Part shown: one piece after another, positions 45,801-56,145 of the stretch
Numbering within the stretch: position 1 is the first letter of the stretch
Layout: each line of letters starts with the position of its first letter
The notes under the pieces: model-generated
Told to the model about the DNA's origin: nothing
Seen by the model: the letters and a program-made list of their open reading frames with translations, nothing else
Database searches by the model: none
Position numbers and translations under genes: made by a program
Source of the DNA: Torymus aiolomorphi
Taxonomy: Eukaryota > Arthropoda > Insecta > Hymenoptera > Torymidae
Reading direction: 5' to 3'
DNA: 64,000 nucleotides
NCBI GenBank assembly: GCA_036365515.1
Contig: CM070877.1
Span: 62,086,475 to 62,150,474, forward strand

Positions 45801-47096
45801 ACAATAGAAATTTACCTTCACGTTCACAATCATTGATTTCTTAACATCATCTACTGAATTACCGAAAATGGCATCAGTATTTTTCCCTTTTCTAATAATA
45901 AAACCTAAAAAATTGACTAGGCAAAATATGGCAGCAACATCCTCTTTTCCTTTAAAAATTCAATAATATTTATTTTGTTTTAAAAAGTTTATATTTGAAA
46001 TCGAAATATGAATATAAAAATACAATAACATCTTACCTGAATTTATAAGATTATTTTCAAGAAAAGTTAATTTTCTTTTTCAATTTTGCAAACTTGAGGA
46101 TTTTTACAGCTGTGACTGGCCAGTTTATTGAGAAATTTTCTAATGCCTCAGGATACGTCAAATCAAAATCAATTGCCAACTGTATATTTAGAAAAAAGTT
46201 AACCACAGTTAAAAATACAGAGAATTATTATTAGATTTATTAGTTGTGAATTTTACCAAAATATGACCAAACATCGGTCGTAGGCACTTGTAGAAGGCGA
46301 AGTAGGTTTTCAAATTACTGCAGGTATCTCAGATTCCAAAAGTATTCTTCCACTTTTCCTTGACATCAGGTTCCGGTTCAATATTATCCCTCATCCACTT
46401 AATATTTTTTCGTACGCAGTATAAGGAATATCTGAAAAAAATAATAGGATCCACTCTTTAAAAAACGATGGCTGGGTGTTGTGAAGTATTTAAAGATCGA
46501 TTTTGATTGTTTTGAAAGACATAGGCGCGAAGATCTGCTACTTACGCTATATTTGAATTTTTTAATTTGAATTTCAGTCATAACATGTACGCGCGCAGCG
46601 CGTTTGGATTTTGTTAGTATATACAAATGTTTAAATATAAATTACGTGCGATCGCAGGAGTGCAGCAAATCGCATCATCTTTATGTCAATATTTTTAAAC
46701 ACATAGATTTTACATAACTATGTACGTGTAAAATAAAAATTCTTGTTTTTAATAATTATAAACAAGCGAGCGTAAACAAGTGAGGGAAATTTTTCTACAT
46801 TTATGTTATAGTATTAGGTTTTATAATTTTTTAATACACACCTTGCGGTAAGCATTCGTTTTTTTGAAAGTATATTATATTTTATCAATTTTCGTCTCAA
46901 ATATGAATATTTTTCATACAGTATTCCTCCTTGGTGTACACACTTTTTAGTTTGTGTGGCTTTGATGAATGGATAATAAAAAAGTTTTGCAAGTTTATCT
47001 TCTGATCTCTCCGGATTTGCAAAAATTGGTACTAGTTCACCAGCCAGTTCTAGAAACCTTTCCTTTGTAATACTGTAGATACAAAAATTAAACATC

Positions 47097-48390
47097 CCCT
47101 ATAGCACCCAATATTGGAGCAACATTGCTCCAACATTGCTTTGTCATATTCCCCATATTCGCCAATATTCCCTCAACACTTTTATATATGGATGCTATAT
47201 GGGAGCAATGTTGCTGCAATCCGTGATTTCCGTTTCACCATTGCTTTTTTAAAATGATGGGTCAAGCTCTCTGTCATAGCAATATTGCAGCAATATTTAG
47301 CCAATATTTAGCATCACGAAAGGAATATTAATTTTATAATTATATTTTTCTGCTGATTTTTCTGATTTAGCAATATTGCAAGAATATTTTTACAATATAT
47401 ATAAACACTGGAAGAATGTTCCCGTTTGGCCACTGATTGTTGGAGCAATATTGCCTCAATTTCCAAAATACATTAGTGAATTTCCCCTTAAGGGGAATGA
47501 CGCGAATATGTCAAAGCAACATTGAGGCAATATTGCTCCAACAATCAGTGGACAAACGGGAACATTCTTCCAGTGTTCATATATATTGTACAAATATTCT
47601 TGCAATATTGCAAAGTAGTCAGAAAAAAAACTAGCATAAAAATATAATTTTAAAAATAATATTCCTTTCGTGTTGAGAAATATTGGCTCAATATTGCTGC
47701 AATATTGCTATAACAGAGAGCCTGACTCATCCTCTCTTAAAAGAATGATGATGGAAATGTGAAGCCGAAATAAAACGTTTGCAATTGGTCAATCCCGTTT
47801 AAAAGGAGCCCGTGATTGGTCAACGGTGACGTTAGCTTTTCGTTTAAGGTCTTAGCTGATTAGTCCAAATAAAACCCCCAGTTTAGAATTATGAAGTATT
47901 TATAAACTAAAAATATAAGTCATAAATAGTATTAATGACTTAAAATTTGGTTTTGTATTACAAAAAAGTATTAAAATTTTATCTGTAGTTAACAATGAAG
48001 GACTATGAATACTGTTCTGATTTCAGTTAAATCTCTAACCTCCAAATTTTTGTATTGTAGGAATAAACTAAAATAAATACAATCGAAGTTTGAATAAAAA
48101 ATAGTGGATAAATTTGCAAATGTTAAAAAGGAAAATAAATTTTAAATTCATAATATTTCAATATTAATTGTATAGATATAATGAAGGTAAAGAAGAGCGC
48201 GCTGCGCGCCCTAACTTGCTAGTCATTTTAAAAAAGCAATGGTGAAACGGAAATCACGGATTGCAGCAACATTGTTCCCATATAGCATCCATATATAAAA
48301 GTGTTGAGAGAATATTGGCGAATATGGGGAATATGACAAAGCAATATTGGAGCAATGTTGCTCCAATATTGGGTGCTATAGGGGATATTA
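47097..48390. mobile_element. AATATTG-rich foldback MITE, about 1.29 kb
   Basis: The ends CCCCTATAGCACCCAATATT and its complement form an outer inverted repeat of about 160 bp (47097-47260, 48230-48390). A second pair lies inside (47260-47480 with 47490-47770, sharing GATTGTTGGAGCAATATTGC and GGGAACATTCTTCCAGTG). CAATATTG or GCAATATTGC recurs many times. It lies in intron 2 of the SAMD3-like relic, its edge only 24 bp from the exon 3 acceptor. Confidence 0.82.
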
Positions 48391-50050
48391 TGTAATAAAA
48401 AAGTTATGTAAGAGTATATTTTATACAAGTATATTTGTAAAAACCAAAATGTTTCATTTAGATTTGGACATATTTCAAATAAATTCAATTGGCAAAGGAA
48501 CTTGTTAGTACTGAATCGAACTAAAATGAAAAACAAAAAAAAATTGCTATTGATTAAAATTAATAGCTAATTATTTAATAATTAGCGAACGTATAAAATA
48601 GAAATTGCGCGTACTTATTTGCCTACTCCAAAACAATTCCGCGCAGTGTAAACCGGAAAGAGAGCAAAAAGAATGTACGTAACTCTTTTATTGTTGTAAA
48701 AGCATTCACTACTCGAACCCTTTCGATGAACCCCTGCAGAGTCAATCTCAAAAAATAGTTAATGAAATCGAAATGGGAACAGATGTCTTGACGTGAAATT
48801 TTGAACTTATAAAACCTCGATAAACTTTTTTATGTAGTTGTTCAATAAAATGTTTTGATCTCACATACGGTTCATGTATATATATTCGTCTATATTGCAA
48901 ATAATCTATAATATAGTAAAAGATATTGTCATGAATTCTACTATGGCTGTGTTACCTATATGACCCAGTTGCTTCGAACTCGTGTTCTATTACTACATCG
49001 CTTACTAAGCGAGTATCAATCTCCTTCTCTACTTTAAATTGAGCTAGTGCTAATTTACCCCTGATTGAAGTTGATAATACTTCAAGAGTTGACTTTACTG
49101 CAGGTGCTATTTAAAAATAATATTTATTATACTAACACATTTTTTAAATTTTGAATTATTATTTTCGCTAAATTTAAAAATAGACTCAAGTACAAAATCA
49201 TGGAGATAATTAGTTTTTTTGTAAAAAATACAATATTAAAAACTTCTCACAATCATTAAATAGATTTTTCAAAAATCTAAATAAGTTATTTTAAATAAAA
49301 TTTTTTAATCGTTGACTACATATATAAAAATCTAATAATTAATTATAAGTGCTAGCTGTTGGAGTAAATAAGTCATAAAAAAACATCCTAGAATATTCGT
49401 TGTTTCAATACTAAATAAAGGTTCATGAAAAATTATTCTAACTGAATGGTGTTCTTAAGTCTTTTTAAACGAAAAAGATAGATATGCATAATTTATATGT
49501 TTAAAAGAAATATTAAATAAATTTTAATAAATTTAAATAACATATGGGTGTAGTTAATTATCTCCAATGAATTCAAATCAATAATAGATTTTTCAGTACA
49601 GTCAACTGTATCACCCACACTTTCACATATTGCACTTTCATTCTGAACTACTGCAGATGTGTCAGGCAGGCTTTCATCATTTATAGGAAATAATATTGGG
49701 ACAGGTTTTGATGTGCAAGGATTGGGATAGGCACTCTTCCATTCTTCCAACCGTTTTATAAATTTTTCCTGAACCCACACTCAGTACTTGTGAAAATTTC
49801 CTGAATCACTGCATAATTCAGCCCACGTAAAATTTCTTCATCAATTCCAGCCTCTACTAATTAAATACAAAAATGATCCCCATATACAAAACTTTAAATA
49901 AAAATATTATTGTCCAATACTCTATAATTATGAAAAAATAAAAAATAAAAAAGAAATAAATAAACATTTTTTCCATATACTTCACTTTACCATATACTTA
50001 AAAATAAAAATTTTTGCCATATATTCTATTTTCAGAAGTTTTAAGCGATA

Positions 50051-50980
50051 GGGTAGTGGTCCGTATTAGTGTGCCTGTCCATATTTGTGTCCCCTATTAT
50101 TAAAACATATCCTAGAAATGAACGAGTAAAAACGTAACACTAAAATATTTTTTTTATAAAGTATAGTTAATTAAGTTTAAATAGAATTAATTACTTAATT
50201 TGTTTTCATTTACTATAACATTAAAAAAGAACTTTCAAAAATATGTTTCACGGTTTGCGGTGTGTCACGGTGTTTCCTTATCCAAACTTGCTAAGAAATG
50301 ACATTTTTAAAAGTAACATTAAATAATGTTTCGGAAGGATTTTAATGTGGGATACAATTGATTATATCATAAAATAATATTATGTTATATAATAAACCTT
50401 AATATAAAGGTTTTCAATTGATTTTAATATTTAATTAATGGTGTCTACTAATAGGGCAGTGAAAAACGACTTGTCCAGATTTGTGTGTGCACAAATAAAA
50501 TACGAGCATGCTCGTATCGGCGCTTGAACAGAAAAGTTAGGTTAGGTTGTCTGCGCACAAACGTTGTTTCATAGCAGTTTTTACCGTATTGGAATTAATT
50601 AACATTCAATGTAAACAAGAGTTAGAAATTGATTATAAATGCACTACAGTTAACAAAATAATTTTGTTGGCAATGATAATATTATCAAGACACACTAATG
50701 TGGGGCACACAAACGTGTACACCCACATTAATACGGGGTACACAAAAATGTACTTTGTTGTCTACTAGGGCACACAAATGCGTACAAATTTTTTTTTTTA
50801 TATTGCTTGTAACTTTCGTAAATATTAATATTTTTCTATAAAAAAAATTGTTTCGTGTAGATTATTACTTTTATTATCTATATAAACCTGCCCGGAATCT
50901 CTGATACAGCTTAAATAGTCTATTATTATGCGACAAAACTGAAGAGTTTCTTAAACCCACACTAATACGGACATCTACCC
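50051..50980. mobile_element. DNA element, about 930 bp, TA target
   Basis: TIRs of about 25 bp: GGGTAGTGGTCCGTATTAGT and (complement) GGGTAGATGTCCGTATTAGT, bordered by TA (50049-50050, 50981-50982). Related motifs recur inside (CACACTAATGTGGGGCACAC, GGGCACACAAATGCGTAC), suggesting internal repetition of the end sequence. The 73-residue ORF at 50547-50768 has no domain. Confidence 0.72.
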
Positions 50981-51124
50981 TACAGTAACTGAAAACTTTG
51001 TTTCATGAAATTATCATCTGATTTACACTCTGAAAAGATTATAAACAAATCATAAATTGCATTTAACCTAAACATGCTTCATTATCAAGAATTTATAATT
51101 ATAATATATATTTTCTAGTATAAT

Positions 51125-52073
51125 TTATAGTTATTTAATGACTTTTTATGACAAAATAGAAAATAAAATAGATTTCAAAAAAGATTTTGAAAAGTTTGTA
51201 TGATAAAAATACATCTCTTGGTATATGGGAGCGTCCAGCAGAAACGGGCCACCGAGCGCGCGCGGTGCCTTTTTTCGCGTAAAAGGCGCTCTGTTTAACT
51301 CGTTCATAATCGTATGCTGCGTCTTTGAAAAAAAAACCAAGAAATAGAAAGTAAAATAGATTTCAAAAAAGATTTGGAAAAGGTTTGTACGATAAAAATA
51401 CATCTCTTGGTTTATATATTTAAATTTATATATGTAAACCAAGTGATGTATTTTTATCGTACAAACCTTTTCAAAATCTTTTTTGAAATCTACTTTATTT
51501 CCTATTTTATTATGAAAAGTAATTAAATAACTGTAAATTATACTAGAAACTATGTATTATAAATATATTTATAATTTATTTAATTACTTTTCATTACAAA
51601 ATAGAAAATAAAGTAGATTTCAAAAAGATTTGGAAAAGGTTTGTACGATAAAAATACATCTCTTGGTTTACATATATAAATTTAAATATATAAACCAAGA
51701 GATGTATTTTTATCGTACAAACCTTTTCCAAATCTTTTTTGAAATCTACTTTATTTTTTATTTTGTTACGATAAGTAATTAACCTTTAGAGGACGGGGAT
51801 TTGGGTTTACTGTTTTCTCTCACTTTTCTATAGAAATCGAGTTTTTGTGATGTCTCACATCTCAAAACTAACACATGTAAAGGGTCGATCATGGGCATGG
51901 CCCGTATAGGGGCCATCCCGTCCTCTAAAGGTTAAATAACTGTAAATTATACTAGAAACTATGTATTATAAATATATTTATAATTTATTTAATTACTTTT
52001 CATGACAAAATAGAAAATAAAGTAGATTTAAAAAAAGATTTGGAAAAGGTTTGTACGATAAAAATACATCTCT

Positions 52074-52078
<5 letters not shown>
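51125..52078. repeat. array of alternating inverted copies of a short palindromic unit
   Basis: A block with AGATTTCAAAAAAGATTT, GTTTGTACGATAAAAATACA and TCTCTTGG occurs forward at about 51157, 51340, 51600 and 52012 and reversed at about 51430 and 51690. The spacer AATTATACTAGAAACTATGT occurs at 51537 and 51945. One unit contains a piggyBac-like MITE. The array ends in a (TA)n tract (52075-52119). Confidence 0.8.
51783..51931. mobile_element. piggyBac-like MITE, TTAA target, 149 bp
   Basis: The ends CCTTTAGAGGACGGG and CCCGTCCTCTAAAGG are perfect inverted repeats bordered by TTAA (51779-51782 and 51932-51935). Removing it restores the palindromic unit around it. Confidence 0.85.
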
Positions 52079-52122
<44 letters not shown>

Positions 52123-52419
52123 GCATTCTCTGCAAAAGCGACCCCCCCCCCCTGCCCAAAATTGTAGTAAACTTAGAATATTCTGTGACGGCTTAAAATT
52201 TAGCTTAACATCTCTACTTTTTCATGCCGTTGGGCCTTTTCGATATCTCAAAATGGTGAACACAATATCGCAGCTAAAAGAGACAAAAACGGAGGAAAAA
52301 ATCGCAAGAAAAATTATAATCCTGAACAAAAGCTTTCCCTTTTTGAATTTTTTAAATTTTCCTGTTGAAAAAAATGGTATTACGAAATTACATCACAAAA
52401 TGACGTCATTGCGCACTTA

Positions 52420-54330
52420 TTGTTTCTCCAACTCCATCCCCTCCTTGGCGTGGTCGTGGGTCATGTCCATTGGCTGATTGCCATTCCACGAGACCTGTAC
52501 CAGGTGGGGTAGTTGAGACATTACGCACCAACTATTCTCGCTAGGCCATAAGTTTCTCCCACCCAGCCATCTAGGGGCATCTTACCAATTGTCATTCCAA
52601 TGGAGTCCAGCACGTGAATCACGGATCTCTGATTTAACTTCATTTCTTATTAAATCATTAACAATATTACTTATGTCGACTGCAACTTACTATCAACTGA
52701 TGAGAATTTTTCCATCGGTCTTACAGTCTTATAATTTAAATTAAAATAATTAATATTTATGGCAGTCAATCTATAGGAAGTGTGTCTAGCCTTGGAACAA
52801 GCCCAAAGGCAACTCCAACAACACCAAATGCAACGAATGGAGCAGAATCATGAAGTATTAGAAGACATACATAATCATTTATACCAGCAGGAAATTGCAT
52901 ATAATGATTTGAAGTCTTTTAATCGAGATAGAAAAGCAACAGATAATTTGATTTTATATTTGAATATAAGAGGTTTAAAGACTAATTTTGAGAAATTGCA
53001 AATCTTGAATAAAAGGCTCAAAATCAAACCATATGTGATAGTATGTGCGGAAACCGGTAACTTAGAACACTATCAATATTATCAACTGAATGAGTACAAT
53101 CTATATTATAACCATAGTCACATAAACAAATCAGATGGTGTAGTCGTATATGTAAAAAAAGACGTAACCCAAACAACTAATGTTATAGAACTGGGTAGGC
53201 GAAAAATACTAAATACAATTATAAACCTTCAAAACAATAGTCATTTAGAAATCTCATCTATGTACAGATGACATGATTTGCCTAATACAGAGTTTATTTT
53301 AAAAGTAAATCAATATTTGCAACTTAAGAGAAACGTTAAAAACCATTGATAATAGGTGACTTTAATATAAATATAATGCTACAAAACAATATTAGTCAGA
53401 ATTTTCTATACAATTTCCTTGAAAATGGCTATTACCCTGGCTTTACAAATACGACTAGACCATATAATATAACTACTGATAGTGGAACATGCATAGGCAA
53501 TATTTTTATAAAAACTAGCTCAATAAGTGCAAAAACTTTCAAATTAATGACACTTATTACTGATCATTATCCGCTATTTATAGACATAAAAAACCATTAG
53601 TGAATACAGACATGGAAAAAAAACAACTAATTATTTATTGAATTACAAAAAAATAGCTATTATAGCAAGTCAAAAATATTGGACTGAATACAAACAAATC
53701 GAGGATCCAAACGTAGCAATAAACCTCTTTATAGATGGAATAATACAATGTCAAGAAAAATCAAAAAGGAAGCCGGTTAAAAACAATAATGTACCTAGAA
53801 ATTAATGGATTACAACTGCATTACTAAAATCTTCTAAAAACAAGGACAAATTATATAAACAACTTAAAAAAGATCCAATGAATGTAAGTTTACAAAGCGA
53901 ATATAAAAATTATGTTAAATGTCTGAACAAAGTTATAAAAGATGCCAAAATTAAATATGATAAGGATCTTATAGAGAAAAACTCAGGTAATCCAAGGCAA
54001 CTATGGAAAATTATAAATTCCAAAGTTGGTAACAAATGTAAAAAAGATAATAATATAAGTGAAATATATGATAAAAACATGGAGATAGTAAAAGACCAAT
54101 CTAAAATTGCAGAGATCATGAATGATTATTACGGCAATATGGGCAAAGAAATGAGCGACAAGTTTACTGCTCCAAGTAAATATGTTATTCAACTGCCACC
54201 TAGCATCTTAAATTCAATATTCCTAAATCCGACAAATGAAATTGAAATTAAAAAAATAATTGAAAATTTGAAAATCAAGAATGGCGGAGTTGATAAAATA
54301 AATGCTAAGACACTCAAAATTTACGCATAG
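52420..54330 (+). pseudogene. LINE (Jockey/CR1-type) endonuclease and linker, 3'-truncated
   Basis: Probable 5' leader from about 52420. Coding from about 52780: a Gln-rich segment, then NLILYLNIRGLKTNFEKLQI and VIVCAETGN (endonuclease start with the catalytic Asn and Glu), a stop at 53269-53271, IIGDFNINI at 53346 and TDHYPLF at 53560 (catalytic GDFN and the H motif). A region with SEYKNYVKCLNKVIKDAKIK and NPRQLWKIIN precedes the polymerase, ending at NAKTLKIYA. The enzyme nicks target DNA before reverse transcription. Stops at about 53269, 53598 and 53803 disable it, and polymerase is missing. Confidence 0.8.
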
Positions 54331-54334
54331 TTTA

Positions 54335-54480
54335 TGTAAAATATGAATTTCTCAATTTTATACAATTTGTGTAAATGATTTACACAAACATTGAGTAAAT
54401 GATTTACATAAAGATTGTGTAAACATTTTACACAAAAATTTGTGTAAAATCGCCATTTACACAAAACTTTGTGTATTAAC
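54335..54480. repeat. cluster of TTTACACAAA palindromic motifs
   Basis: AATTTGTGTAAATGATTTAC, TTTTACACAAAAATTTGTG and TTTACACAAAACTTTGTGTA give repeated self-complementary pairs right at the truncation point of the LINE. Confidence 0.7.
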
Positions 54481-54824
54481 TTGTAATGGATCGTTTGAAT
54501 TGATGTGCGCTGTGAACATGACTTCATCATGCACGCCGATTTCGGTCCCTTTTCTGAGGATACTGCAAGCACACTTACATGATGATCATTATTTTAGCTG
54601 CTGGTTTGGAAATTAGAAGAACGCTTGATTGAAAATTGAAAATTTACGTTTCTTAGACATTGTATTGATTGACTATCACTTCAAATAACCTTTTCAAAAC
54701 ATCCGTAAAACATCTTTCAGACTATTAATAAAAAACGTAATATTTAAGATGTTTTTCATATGTTTCAAGAGTTATTTGCTCCTTTATTGGAATTGTTGGG
54801 ATTTCTAGAATTAGTGGGGTGAAA

Positions 54825-55038
54825 TGTAATGAACAATATTAACAAGGCTTTTAGAAATAACTATTTATTACGCGAGTTAGAGAATTACATATGTTTCAGT
54901 GTCTACTATATGACTGACTGTCTTGCGAGACGAAAGGGGATTTTTAGCCCGTACGGCAAGTATATAGGTGTTTGTGTATAAACAAGTGTGTATGTGCGCA
55001 TACATGTGTGAATAAACTTAGATTGTCAAATTTCAACA
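54825..55038 (-). repeat. Ty1/copia 3' LTR, about 214 bp
   Basis: On the minus strand it starts TGTTGAAATTTGAC and ends TTCATTACA. Immediately before it is the purine tract GAAGAGGGA (55039-55047), the expected primer for plus-strand synthesis. An AATAAA signal lies near its end. Confidence 0.75.
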
Positions 55039-55249
55039 TCCCTCTTCAATTTAAGACCTTTTAATTAAAAAAACTTTGTAATGCAAGAATGCCCTAGATA
55101 TTAACAATTTTATGTTGTGTAGCTATCTAGAGTAAATGAACAAAAAAATTACAAAAATGTTGTAGTGTGTTTTGGAGCAAATATTTACAATGATTTACAA
55201 ATACATAATTTTATTATTTGTCACTGTCTGTCTTCTCCTTTCTAACACC

Positions 55250-56010
55250 AATAATTGCTCGGAGTTTTTCAAATGTCAACTTGCTTAGTTATTTATAAGA
55301 ATGTTCATCTTTTGATTCATTGAGTCGATGTACACCCCTTTGATGATAGCTTTAAACACTAAATCTCTCGTAAAATGCTATTTGACGTCCAGATGTTTGA
55401 GGCGATGATGTTCCCACTTGCAAGATTGGTTCTCTTCTTTTATTGCTACAGGGTCTTTAACTGGTACAGTAAGATCTTGGAGCAGATTTTGCAGTGACAT
55501 AATATCGATGGCAGCATTCGCTAGTGTGATGTACTCCGCTTCTGTAGAGGAAAGCGCAACTGTTGTTTGCTTTCTCGTAGTCCAGAATACTGTATTTCCA
55601 TAAACTTACAACAGGAAACCTAATGTAGATTTTCGATCATATGATCCTACCCAGTCAGAATCGGCGTAGGTCATTAGTGCTGGAGATTTTTTCGTTTGTA
55701 AACTATTACGTAGTCTGCGGTCTCTTTGACGTACTGCAAAATTCGTTTTAATCCGTTCCATTCTCTTTCAGTGGCACAACTTTGAAAGCGACTGAAATAA
55801 TTAACTGACTCACTTAAATCGGGTCTTGTACTTAGCATGAGATGCATTAAGCACCCAATTAAATTTCTATAAGGTTTATCTGTAATAACATCTGACACTT
55901 GTTGCTCGTCATAACAAAGTTTTTCCTCTGTTACGTCCGTCACGGAATAATTAATTTTTAAATATTCATATTTCCATCAGTAATTTCTTCACCCACAAAA
56001 TTATGTAATT
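55250..56010 (-). pseudogene. Ty1/copia pol fragment, end of RT plus RNase H
   Basis: The minus strand reads CYDEQQVSDVITDKPYRNLI, GCLMHLMLSTRPDLSESVNY and FSRFQSCATEREWNGLKRIL, the palm-to-RNase H joint of copia pol. It continues MTYADSDWVGSYDRKSTLGF, TTRKQTTVALSSTEAEY, the RNase H core with its acidic residues, and HHRLKHLDVK downstream. A stop (LGFLL-stop-VYG) and frame changes disable it. The upstream two thirds of the element and the 5' LTR are missing. Its LTR lies 3' of it at 54825-55038. Confidence 0.88.
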
Positions 56011-56145
56011 GCGAATTTAAACGACACAGCATTTCGACAACTATTTTGTTTATACTCAGCACTTTTGAATTTGAAATCGAACTACATACGGCTTACGCTC
56101 ATTTAACTTGTTTAAAAACGTGATCTCGACTCATCGTCAGATCTT

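Larger units (their letters stand above)
45150..49856 (-). pseudogene. SAM-domain (SAMD3-like) multi-exon gene, decayed
   Basis: Seven exons can be placed on the minus strand with GT/AG borders: to 49856 (start of visible SAM-like part, IDEEILRGLNYAVIQEI), 49106-48956, 47072-46842 (FLELAGELVPIFANPE, LAKLFYYPF, GGILYEKYSYLRRKL), 46431-46257, 46179-46037 (LAIDFDLTYPEALENF), 45949-45818 (SVDDVKKSMIVNVK) and 45522-45150 (TIFALNIDLPCECKHIWTFMQ). The donor at exon 5 reads GGTAAGA. Order and motifs match an amplified metazoan family with a SAM domain, which I call SAMD3-like from memory. Decay: a 1-nt shift in exon 1 near 49782, TGA in exon 4 near 46327, a shift at the end of exon 5, and shifts in exon 7. 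Introns 2 and 6 hold MITEs. An upstream first exon is not identified. Confidence 0.62.

Noticed and set aside
47437..47634. 65-residue plus-strand ORF
   Set aside because: It lies wholly within the AATATTG foldback MITE and reflects its repeated motifs.
50538..50549. TTAGG telomeric repeat
   Set aside because: Only two units, inside a TIR element; not a telomere or interstitial array.
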